From Panonychus citri (lineage: Eukaryota > Arthropoda > Arachnida > Trombidiformes > Tetranychidae): DNA of 64,000 nt. The translations under genes were made by a program, and so were the position numbers. The notes beneath the pieces are model-generated. The model was not told the origin of the DNA. It did no database searches and saw only the letters and a program-made list of their open reading frames with translations. Below, piece by piece: positions 1 to 11,771 of the stretch (positions are counted from its first letter, which is position 1; the number at the start of each line of letters is the position of its first letter). Location of the stretch: assembly GCF_014898815.1 (NCBI RefSeq), contig NW_026515543.1, positions 4,712,001-4,776,000 of the forward strand. Direction: 5' to 3'.

Positions 1-48
1 CAAAAGAGAGAAGAGAAAAAAGGTAGAAAGAAAGAAAAACAGTCTTAC

Positions 49-278
49 CATCGTATATGTGGGATGCCTACACCACCAGCCAATACTCTATATAATTTAG
101 ATTCGTAGAGGAGCTGAGGATGTCTTGCTTTAATTGATTCCAATTTAACGGCTACTTCTTCACCATTGGTTACATTTATTCCAAGATATATATCACCAAA
201 GGAACCAGAACCTATTTTTCTAACTAAACGATATTTGGAACCAACAATAAAATCACTTCGACTAGCTATAGTGGCCAT
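49..278 (-). CDS. CkIalpha: Casein kinase I alpha, first coding exon (partial)
   Basis: This is the N-terminal exon of a CK1-alpha serine/threonine kinase, a cytoplasmic and nuclear kinase acting in Wnt/beta-catenin and Hedgehog signalling. The reading frame opens at the ATG at 278 and gives about 77 residues. They include the glycine loop GSGSFGDIYLG and the VAIK-type lysine in EEVAVKLES, followed by the stretch YESKLYR and GGVGIPHIRW, which is diagnostic of CK1 alpha. The exon ends at 49 with a clean donor (gtaag on the minus strand) that splits the Trp codon. The rest of the kinase lies beyond the left edge. The ATG choice is supported by the family: the short basic leader before FIVG is the normal length. 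No break is visible. Confidence 0.93.
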
Positions 279-1654
279 AATGAAAATACGTCTTCTCTCT
301 TGTTGTTATTACTATGATGGAGTGAGGATGAAATGTTGAGTCATTGAACAATACAATCAGTTTATCAGTTAATCGGTTCATCGCACCAGTGGCTCCATCT
401 CGTGGGCCAAAGTGTACATGACGAGGGAACGCGCGAAATTTGAGAAAAACTTGGAATTTCATTTTGTAACAATTTAATTTTTTTTTTATTTCATTTGCTT
501 TTCATTTTTTAATTTTTTTTAATTTTTTTTGTTAATCTTTTTAAATTGCAAGGTAAATATAGATGTGTTTATGTTTATGTTGATATGAAGCTCAGGTTTG
601 TACAGTCAATATGTTGTTGTTTTTTTCTTTGTGATTCCAATTTGTAAAAGAGATTTAAATTTTAATTTCGTTTTTTATTTATCTCTTTTCTTTGTGTTTA
701 ATTGTTGATTAAATTGTCGATGGTTATTAGACAAATGAAGTACAATTTAAATTGTTTTTGTTTTTGTTGTTGTTGTTGTTGTTGTTTATTTTAATTGTAT
801 CTTTCATTTTATCTCGAAAATTTTCAGTCTTTCGATCTCTCGACTAATTGTTTATAAACAATTAGATTTTTTAATAATGATAATGATGACAGAATTTTCT
901 GCTAATAATTAATAATAATAATAATCATAATCACCATCATAATATTAACATGATCATTGAAAAAAAGTCTAATTACTGATTGTTACAATTTAATTAACTG
1001 ATTACATATTATATTGATTGTTAGTCAATCATCTGAATGTTTGTAGTACAATTAGTTAGCTTTTGTTTTCTCCCTGTTACAAAATAATGTTAATTAAGTT
1101 TTACTTTGATTGTTTTTAGCTTTTTTTTGACATTTTTTGGTTAATTTTTTGTTAGTTAATCTAATTATCGTTAATTGGTGTATTATATGATACTGATAAT
1201 CTGATGTTGATAATATGATGATGATTACTATGATGAGGAAGAGAGAATCAAGATCATGATATTTATCTTTAATTTCTTATTAAATATCTTTTTGATCATT
1301 GATTTAAATTGTAAATTAACTTGTTAACGTAAAGATAAAGAGAAAGGAAAAACTAGTGAGAAAAACTGATTTGAAATCAAATTGATACAAGAAAAATTAA
1401 CTAATGGTTTAAGATGTGACCTGAAAATTTAGTCTCGGTAGGTCAGAATACGAAGACTAATGATTTGTTAACAAATTGCATCTCATTATAAACCATCGTA
1501 GTTACTTAATTCTTGTAAGATCAATTTGGTCGATTGAATTAACTTTTTTTGCCAATAATGATTGTAATGTTGATACTTTCATTATTGTTTTTCTTTATAA
1601 TTATTATCATTATCAGCATTAATTGTATTGTTTTCATTATATTCATTAATATTA
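279..1654. other. Intergenic, 5' flank of casein kinase
   Basis: AT-rich sequence between the casein kinase start and the outer end of the LARP4-A arm. It holds the casein kinase 5' leader and upstream region. There are T-rich runs and a GTT repeat at about 767-785, but no coding exon or RNA gene that I can support. Confidence 0.5.
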
Positions 1655-4600
1655 TGAATGTAATTTAGTTTGTAGGAGAATGACGATTCTCCCATGATTT
1701 GTATTTGTTTGGAAAACGCAAACAAACAAAAAGTTCAAAAATGTTCATTGATGATGACACATAATATGCATAAACCACTTATACATAATAATTCTGGTCA
1801 TTACTTTTCCACTCCACTTGCTGCGGTCGCTTTTGCTTTAGAACGACGAGCAACTTCAGCAAAGGTCAACTTTTTTCCATTACTGTGACTCGATTCGTCC
1901 AAATTAATACCTTCATCTTCTTCATGAGAATCTGGTCGATCTGAATCTTCCTTTTTATCACCACTAGATTTAGAATTCATTTTATTGTTGAGCTTTGAAT
2001 TGCTTGTCGATGTTGTTGTTGTTTTCGTTGACGAAGGAGGTGATGACGATGACGATGAAGAGACAATTCCATTACATGCTTTTTCACTTTTAACTGTTGA
2101 GACTTTGCTTTTGTCTTTTGAATTTCGATCAGCTTTAGATGAAGAAGACGAAACTGCTTTTACGAAACTCGTTGGATGATCATCTTTACTTTCACCACTT
2201 TTAGGACTATTCATGTGGTTTGAATTCGAGTTTGAACTCGAATTTGAGTTTGAGTTTGAGTTGCTTTTGTTGTTGTTGTTGTTGCAGATACTGTTGGTAT
2301 TATTATTAACATTTTCATTGTGATTATTAGTAATATTTTCCTTTTAGAGTTATTTCCATTATGTTATCGTTATTACTATTATTATTATTATTATTATTAT
2401 TAACAATATTATTATTATTTTTAGTTTGGCGCGGACTTGATTTAGTAAGAGGACTTTTCGGCACTTTGAAATGACTTGAATTATCATTATCAATATCACA
2501 ACTGTTTGAATCGAGGTTTGGAACATTCGGAGATCGAGATGAAGATGAAGATGATGCAGATGAAGGTGGTGATGAAGACGATGAAGATAATGTTGGTGGT
2601 GATTGGATCGCTGTTGCTGCTTTTGTAGCAAAAGACGTCGATGATACTGAAGTTGTAGTTGAACATGTGGATGATGATGAAGATGAAGATGAAGACGAAG
2701 ATGGAGATGTTACTGATGATGAGACAGAGGCAGATTTTGTAGAATCAGTAGATACTTTTGAAGATGATGAAGTAACAAGAGAACAGTTTGAATTATTATT
2801 ATTATTATTATTAATGTTGTTGTTAGTGTTACTATTTCCTTGATTGCATGTGATTGGTGATTTTGCACTTGAAGTAACAGCAACTACTTTTGTTTCTGGA
2901 TCATCTTTCTTTGTAGATTTTGATAATACTTCTACTACGTTACTTTTGAGTTGAATTTATAGTTGTAGTAGTAACATTTGAATTGGATACATTTGCATCT
3001 TTAAGGTTTTTAGGTGATTGAGAAGATAATGATGACGATGATGAAGGAGGTGATAAAGATGATTGTAATGGGGAAGATGATGATGAAGCTAATGCTGTTG
3101 AGACTGTTGATACTGATGATATTTTAACATTACCATTTAAAGTTGCACTACTATTATCAACATTGCTTTTGTCGCCATTCTTGAGTTTATCATCACTTTC
3201 TTTTTTACTTCCACCACCACCAACAGTATTGGTCCGACTATCACCACCTTTCTTATTATTCCCTTGACCTTGTGGTTGTTGTTGTTGTTGATGTTTAGCA
3301 CCAGCTTTCATATCAACTGATTTAACTACTGTTCCAGGCGATGTAGAAACTAACGGTGGTCCATCAAGTGGTCTCCATGCTTGATTCTTGTTAAATTTCA
3401 TTGTGCCTCTTACGACATCAGCTAAAGACCCGTTATTATTATTACAATTTACACTACCAGTAGATTTGATCACAGAAGATTCTTTAATATTAGAATCAGT
3501 ATTTATTGACAGTGTTGTAGTTGTTGCAGTTGTAGCAATAACTGTTGTTGTTGAATTAGTTTGGTCCCTGAAAACACATAGAAAAAAATAAACCAAATTA
3601 ATATTCCAAAACAATCAACAAATCAAAATATTACCAAATACTACCAAATATTTATACTAAAATAATCATCGTTACTATTTACTACTTACGGAATATTATT
3701 TTCTCCAGTGTTAATTGAGTTGTTGTCATTTTTTGACGAAATTGATCCATCATCAAGACCCGGTAAAGGCGGAAAAGCCGCTGCACCCAAATCAAAATCT
3801 ATAGTAACTTTATCTTCTCGATTCTCTTCTTTTAATTTACTATTATTTCGATTTCCTTTGTTATAATTATAATTTCTTCCATTGCTGTGTTTCCCATTGG
3901 CATAATTAGAAGATCCAACTTCATTACTATTACTATTACTATTATCTCCATCGACATTTCTTCGCCTTCTATTACCACCTTTGTTTCCTCGTGTAGATAA
4001 TCCGTTTCCACTTCCACCATTTCCACCATTGTTACCAACACCAACACCACTTCCAACACTGCTAACACCACCACCGACACCGACAACTGATCCTCCAGGA
4101 ATAATACTTCCACCAACAGCTCCCACAACACCACCACCGATAACAACAACACTACCATTGTTGCTAATGTTGTGTTGATTTCCACCATGTGCAACATAAC
4201 CTACAACACCAGTAGAGTTATTATTATCATCATGATAACCATGAAATCCTTGATTTGATGATCTCAGGCCATTATCATAAGACACTTGTTTATCTCGATT
4301 ATCAGAGCCTAAGAGAGAAACAAAAAAAAAGAAACGGAAAGAAAAAGAAAAAAAAGAAAAGAAAAATTATGAGAAACCGAAATTAGGAGAAAAAAAATAT
4401 TTTAAGACCAAGGAGGTTTAGAGAAGAAGATGTTAAAAAAGGTATTTGACATGACAAAAATAACTTATTTAAAGGCACATTGCTAATGGAAACAAGGCAG
4501 ACACTACACACACACACACACACATACAAATACAGGAGATGAGAAAACTAAACCAACTTCTCAATAAACATAATTACATGTGAATGATACAAATAGTAAA

Positions 4601-7393
4601 TCAAACATTTAAAAATCTTACGATTATAATTCCTTCTCCCTCTATTTCCATGATAATATCCTGATCCATACGAATTCGAATGATTCCAATGTCCATCATC
4701 ATGATTAACAGATGAATTGGATGATCTTGAATCTAATTATCAAATCAAATTGAACATTTCATTAATTAATGAATTAAATAAATAAATGATAACAATAAGC
4801 ATTGAATGATGATGATATATTAATACTAACCACCACTTTTACCTGAAAATCTGGATCTTTTATCACCAGCAGATTGATTAGTTTTGTTACCCGATCTATT
4901 TAAATAGAAGGAAAAGGAAAAGGAAAAAGCAAGAAAGAGGAATACAGAAAAAGAAAGAGAAAAGGAAAGAGAAGGAAAGAGAAGGAAGAGAAAGAGAGAG
5001 AGAGAGAGAGAGAAAAGTAAGACAAAAATTTAGATTATTTCATTCATGGAAAAAACAAAGATATTGATTAGCTTGGTAATTGGAAAGAAAATCTTCCAAC
5101 ACAATTCGTACATATTGTACATTGGGTATATTCCAAAAACATCACTTACTTATAAGATGAAGAACTCGCTCCTTGATTCAATGTTATATTACAATCTGTA
5201 TTCTCTTCACTAGATTTAACCAATTGATTCTGTGTCTCATTTTCACAAATTGTATTCGGTGATGTTGATACAGAGGCTATTGAAGCAACGGAAGTTGATT
5301 CAACACCAACACCTTCATTCCCATTTCCATTTCCATTCCCATCACCACCACCACCACTCACAACAACGACATCAGCATTAGCATTAGAATATCGCATAGA
5401 TGAAGTATAATTATTGGTATTTGGATGATTGTTATTCATATTGGTATTACTATTGGCATGATTATTGGAGGAGTTGTTGCTGTTATTATTGTTTGGATTA
5501 TTTGGATTATTTTTATTGGTGATACCATGATTTTGATTTTGATTGTGATTCGGATTCTGATGTTGGTGTTGGTGTTGGTGCTGATGTTGATGCTGGTTAT
5601 GGTTTGGGTTATGATTTTGATTATGATTATGATGATTATGATGATTAGGATTATGATTATGATTGTGGCTGTGATGAGAGTGATTATTATTGTTGTTTTT
5701 CCTTGAGTTTCGATATACATAAGGCGGGCAGTTGGGTCTATTATTGTGGACTGGTTTGAAAGCAGCATGTGGAGATAGGCCATTTAAAGTGAATACAGTA
5801 CTTAAATCATAACATTGAGCAGTTGTTGGGGGAGGATATGTGTGAAGCATAGTAGTCGGTGGTGTAAATAGAGTTGGAAAAATCTATTGAGAAAAAAAAC
5901 AAATCAAAGTGTTTCAAATATTAATTCGTTAATTCAAGATTAATAAGCATTTAAAGATTCAGGTTATACTCATGTGATACGTTAATAACATGAAATCATA
6001 AGATTTCATCACCATCATTCTCATCATCCAAGTATCCACAACAATATCAAAAAAAAAACAACATCAACATCAACATAAACCAAAACAGAAGTAACATGAT
6101 TATAATCAACATATTGTATCTATTAAAAGGATAAATTAAAGGTAAGTGAACATACTGGTGGAATTGCTTGATAAGCTGGATGAGTTTGTGTTGCCAATGC
6201 TGGATTGAAAATACTATTTGCATCAACTGGACTTTCCATTGTAGGTAAGGCTACTTCATATCCAATATTTGACTCAATTCCATTCTTAAATGATGTATAA
6301 CTCGATATCACTGGTTTAGCCTTAATTCGAGCCTAATAAAGCGAAAAATATTTCATTTAATTTAACAATCAATAATCAATTACTTTAATAATTATAAATA
6401 ATAATAAATAATTATAATAATTATATTAATAATTATATTAATAATAAGAGAACGAATTGTAAATAGATACTCACCATTATCGGTTTACCTTGAAATGTTT
6501 GAACATCTTCTCGTAAATATCTGTAAGCTCGTTGAGCGTCTTCGTCTGATTCAAAGGAAACATACCAACTATTGTTGTGGGCAAATTCACAGGACACATA
6601 TTTTGGACAATCTTTACCATTAAATAGATTTTGTACATCCTAATATAGATAAATAAGATAATTAATATCAACATTTTTCATCACCATTCTATTATTATTA
6701 TCATCTTACATTTACAGGGGTTGATTCAGGTATTTCTCTTAATATAAGAACACATCTTTTGCTTACTGGTCTCACTTTTGACCACTTTCGTCCACTTGTA
6801 CATTGTGATTCTATAGAGAAGAAAGAGAGAACAAGAGAGCAAGAGAAAGAGAAGACAAGAAAATAAATATTCAAAATTAGTGCTTTGTTTTTTTACGTTT
6901 TAAAAACCAAAAGATAAGAAATGAAAAATAAATGAAGAAATAAATGAAATGATAAAAAAAAGAGAGTTAAAGAGAAAAATAGAAACAGAGACAGAAACAG
7001 ACAGAGAGAGACAGAAAGAGACAGATAAAAAAAGACAAAAAAATGAGATGAAAAATTTCAACAAAATTCTAAAAAAAAATGAAAACAAGATTTTCTTTTC
7101 TTTCACCCTCAGGATTTGTAAAGGAGAAACAAACAGAAAATCTAATCTCTACTTTTTTTACTTATTCTTTTCTTACCTTTAAGGACATTTACTATAAGTT
7201 CAATATCACGGGTTAACTTTTTGATTTGATCAAAATTGGCAACGGTGCTGATTGGAACATATTGATCAGAGTCCATTTGAGATTTTAAATAAGAATCGCG
7301 AAATAAATTTTCACTTGAAAAATAATATTCCAATTGATTTTTCAACATCACTTTAAGCCTATCGACAGGAATACTTTCCTCACAAGCTTCCAT
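1655..7393 (-). repeat. Left arm of large inverted duplication (LARP4-A)
   Basis: This 5.7 kb arm pairs in reverse complement with 8863-14651. Exons, introns and 3' flank are nearly identical. Differences are mostly small indels, such as a 12 bp indel in the AT-rich intron near 6400 and codon-repeat length changes. Homology ends sharply on the inside at the ATG of MEACEE and fades on the outside about 140 bp beyond the stop codon. Confidence 0.93.
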
Positions 7394-7885
7394 TATGTCC
7401 TGTTTAACTTCTTCTTGTCGGAGTTGTTCCTGCTGAGATTGTTGTCGCTGATGATCATCTAAAAATATTTTTAAAACAAAAAAACCAAAGCACAATTCAA
7501 GGGTTAGATGCGAAAGACTAAACCCAACCAAAAGGAAATCTAAGGTTAAAATACACAAATGTAACCAAAGATAGTAAAACCAACTCACAAATACACACAC
7601 ACACTAATCACGGATGTATATGTGCTTTAAGGGGAAATAGAGAGGAAAGAACATGAGAAAGATAGAAGAAGAAGAAGAAGAGAAGAAGATAGAAGATAAA
7701 AGAGATAAATAAAGGAGAAAGAGTAAAAAGAGAAAGAGAACATTTTGTTGAAAACAACATTGGTTTCATGAAAACGCAGGGAAAGATTAAAGAGAAAGAG
7801 AAAATGTTTCAATTTGGTTAATACACATAAAAACATACAAACCTTTTTTAACATCATCATAATAGGAATTAATTTGTCCAGACAT
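1801..7885 (-). CDS. LARP4: LARP4-type La-related protein, copy A (frameshifted)
   Basis: LARP4 proteins bind poly(A) and PABP and stabilise or promote translation of mRNA in the cytoplasm. Ten exons read on the minus strand: 7885-7843, 7458-7177, 6810-6710, 6639-6475, 6332-6156, 5883-5150, 4895-4843, 4732-4622, 4308-3690 and 3567 onward. All splice phases agree. The product starts MSGQINSYYDDVKK. It has a La motif (LEYYFSSENLF, QMDSDQYVPI) around residues 50-105, then an RRM-like segment and a long disordered part rich in Asn, His, Ser and Gly. Against copy B it lacks 2 nt and then 1 nt in exon 3, which cancel. It also lacks 2 nt near 2956, giving a stop at 2940 (970 aa), and lacks single bases near 2353 and 2343. 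The conserved C-terminal box LTFAEVARRSKAK survives at 1801-2214 but out of frame. Family call is firm; whether A is functional is uncertain. Confidence 0.82.
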
Positions 7886-8862
7886 TTTCCCACCAACAAA
7901 TATCGATCAAAATGAAAATCGAATAACCAACTAACCACTAGAGATCAGTAAACAATAGCGCTACCATCACACATACACACAAAGACGAACAAAAAAAGAG
8001 AAAAAAGAAAAATTAAAAAAGAAAAATGTTCAATTAACATTTAATTCAGTTCTCATTCTAATTCAAAACCTCATCACCAAAAGACAGAAGAAAATTGATC
8101 AAGAAGAATCTCTTTCTTTTCTAACTACGCCTTCATTTTCTGCTTTTCTCTTTCATTTTTTTCTAATTCCAATCACCATGGTAACGAGTTCGGTTTAGCG
8201 CCAAAGATAAATTCCAAACCAAACTGATAATTTTTATTTTCTTTTCTCTTTAAAGTAAATTAATTTAAACTGTTAATTTTATTTTCACTTGTGTCAAACA
8301 ATAGACTAATTAATTAACTTTGATTATCTTTAATTGTTGAAGAATAAGAGTAAAAGTCAACAATATAATTCTAATTGTAATGTTGACTCTTTTTAGAGAA
8401 AATAAAAAGAAAGAGATTTACTATTTTTCTGCTTTTCTCTTTCTGTTTTTTTCTCTTCTTCTCTGTCTGTGTTTGTCTGTTTGTCTTTTTTCTGTCTTTT
8501 TTCACTTTTTCTTTTTCTTTCTCTTTCTCTTTCTCTATAACATTCGGTTTACTCTTGCACTTTTTTTCTCTTCTGCTCTCAATTGTCCTCTTGGTTTTAT
8601 CTTTCCGTTGTTCACCGATCTCATTAATGAGACTATTTCATCTAATTCATTTATTGGAAGTTAATCTATGGAATAACTAATTCTATTGTTCATCATCATC
8701 ATAAAAGTAAAAAAAACGAACATCCTAAATAATCTCTCTCTCTCTCTATCTCTGTGTTTCTCTATTTCTCTTTCTTCATTAACCTCAAACTCTAAAACCA
8801 CCAAAACAACAATATCAACAAGGAGGTTGGGAAAAAAAGCTAACCAAATTTTCTAGAGAATG
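7394..8862. other. Spacer between the inverted arms; divergent 5' regions
   Basis: Single-copy core of the palindrome. It contains the first exon of LARP4-A (7843-7885), the 5' part of its second exon (7394-7458), the intron between them and the upstream regions of both divergent copies. The B side is pyrimidine-rich (8400-8780) and ends in an acceptor-like ttttctag just before the B start codon, so B may have a non-coding exon upstream. No further gene seen. Confidence 0.6.
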
Positions 8863-11738
8863 ATGGAAGCTTGTGAGGAAAGTATTCCTGTCGATAGGCT
8901 TAAAGTGATGTTGAAAAATCAATTGGAATATTATTTTTCAAGTGAAAATTTATTTCGCGATTCTTATTTAAAATCTCAAATGGACTCTGATCAATATGTT
9001 CCAATCAGCACCGTTGCCAATTTTGATCAAATCAAAAAGTTAACCCGTGATATTGAACTTATAGTAAATGTCCTTAAAGGTAAGAAAAGAATAAGTAAAA
9101 AAAGTAGAGATTAGATTTTCTGTTTGTTTCTCCTTTACAAATCCTGAGGGTGAAAGAAAAGAAAATCTTGTTTTCATTTTTTTTTAGAATTTTGTTGAAA
9201 TTTTTCATCTCATTTTTTTGTCTTTTTTTATCTGTCTCTTTCTGTCTCTCTCTGTCTGTTTCTGTTTCTATTTTTCTCTTTAACTCTCTTTTTTTATCAT
9301 TTCATTTATTTCTTCATTTATTTTTCATTTCTTATCTTTTGGTTTTTAAAACGTAAAAAAACAAAGCACTAATTTTGAATATTTATTTTCTTGTCTTCTC
9401 TTTCTCTTTCTCTCTGTTCTCTCTTTTTCTTCTCTATAGAATCACAATGTGTACAAGTGGACGAAAGTGGTCAAAAAGTGAGACCAGTAAGCAAAAGATG
9501 TGTTCTTATATTAAGAGAAATACCTGAATCAACCCCTGTAAATGTAAGATGATAATAATAATAGAATGGTGATGAAAAATGTTGATATTAATTATCTTAT
9601 TTATCTATATTAGGATGTACAAAATCTATTTAATGGTAAAGATTGTCCAAAATATGTGTCCTGTGAATTTGCCCACAACAATAGTTGGTATGTTTCCTTT
9701 GAATCAGACGAAGACGCTCAACGAGCTTACAGATATTTACGAGAAGATGTTCAAACATTTCAAGGTAAACCGATAATGGTGAGTATCTATTTACAATTCG
9801 TTCTCTTATTATTAATATAATTATTATAATTATTTATTATTATTTATAATTATTAAAGTAATTGATTATTGATTGTTAAATTAAATGAAATATTTTTCGC
9901 TTTATTAGGCTCGAATTAAGGCTAAACCAGTGATATCGAGTTATACATCATTTAAGAATGGAATTGAGTCAAATATTGGATATGAAGTAGCCTTACCTAC
10001 AATGGAAAGTCCAGTTGATGCAAATAGTATTTTCAATCCAGCATTGGCAACACAAACTCATCCAGCTTATCAAGCAATTCCACCAGTATGTTCACTTACC
10101 TTTAATTTATCCTTTTAATAGATACAATATGTTGATTATAATCATGTTACTTCTGTTTTGGTTTATGTTGATGTTGATGTTGTTTTTTTTTTGATATTGT
10201 TGTGGATACTTGGATGATGAGAATGATGGTGATGAAATCTTATGATTTCATGTTATTAATGTATCACATGAGTATAACCTGAATGTTAAAACGATTATTA
10301 ATCTTGAATTAATGAATTAATATTTGAAACACTTTGATTTGTTTCTTTTTCTCAATAGATTTTTCCAACTCTATTTACACCACCGACTACTATGCTTCAC
10401 ACATATCCTCCCCCAACAACTGCTCAATGTTATGATTTAAGTACTGTATTCACTTTAAATGGCCTATCTCCACATGCTGCTTTCAAACCAGTCCACAATA
10501 ATAGACCCAACTGCCCGCCTTATGTATATCGAAACTCAAGGAAAAACAACAATAATAATCACTCTCATCACAGCCACAATCATAATCATAATCCTAATCA
10601 TCCTAATCATCATAATCATCATAATCATAATCAAAATCATAACCCAAACCATAACCATGCTCATAACCAGCATCAGCATCAGCATCAGCACCAACACCAA
10701 CATCAGAATCCGAATCACAATCAAAATCAAAATCATGGTATCAACAATACAAATAATCCAAATAATCCAAACAATAATAACAGCAACAACTCCTCCAATA
10801 ATCATGCCAATAGTAATACCAATGTGAATAACAATCATCCAAATACCAATAATTATACTTCATCTATGCGATATTCTAATGCTAATGCTGATGTCGTTGT
10901 TGTGAGTGGTGGTGATGGGAATGGAAATGGAAATGGGAATGAAGGTGTCGGTGTCGATGTTGGTGTTGAATCAACTTCCGTTGCTTCAATAGCCTCTGTA
11001 TCAACATCACCGAATACAATTTGTGAAAATGAGACACAGAATCAATTGGTTAAATCTAGTGAAGAGAATACAGATTGTAATATAACATTGAATCAAGGAG
11101 CGAGTTCTTCATCTTATAAGTAAGTGATGTTTTTGGAATATACCCAATGTACAATATGTACGAATTGTGTTGGAAGATTTTCTTTCCAATTACCAAGCTA
11201 ATCAATATCTTTGTTTTTTCCATGAATGAAATAATCTAAATTTTTGTCTTACTTTCTCTCTCTCTCTCTCTCTTTCTCTTCCTTCTCTTTCCTTCTCTTT
11301 CCTTTTCTCTTTCTTTTTCTGTATTCCTCTTTCTTGCTTTTTCCTTTTCCTTTTCCTTCTATTTAAATAGATCGGGTAACAAAACTAATCAATCTGCTGG
11401 TGATAAAAGATCCAGATTTTCAGGTAAAAGTGGTGGTTAGTATTAATATATCATCATCATTCAATGCTTATTGTTATCATTTATTTATTTAATTCATTAA
11501 TTAATGAAATGTTTAATTTGATTTGATAATTAGATTCAAGATCATCCAATTCATCTGTTAATCATGATGATGGACATTGGAATCATTCGAATTCGTATGG
11601 GTCAGGATATTATCATGGAAATAGAGGGAGAAGGAATTATAATCGTAAGATTTTTAAATGTTTGATTTACTACTATTTGTATCATTCACATGTATTTAAT
11701 TCTGTTTCTTGAGAAGTTGGTTTAGTTTTCTTATCTCC

Positions 11739-11771
<33 letters not shown>

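Noticed and set aside
5425..5706. Hydrophobic Ile/Met/Val-rich open frames antisense or out of frame to the LARP4 His/Asn repeats (also 10459-10838, 3832-4197)
   Set aside because: They are shadows of codon repeats (CAT/AAT) read in other frames and vanish outside the repeat.
6900..7182. Open frames rich in Phe/Ser or Glu/Arg
   Set aside because: They are the two readings of a purine/pyrimidine tract in a LARP4 intron, present in both arms.
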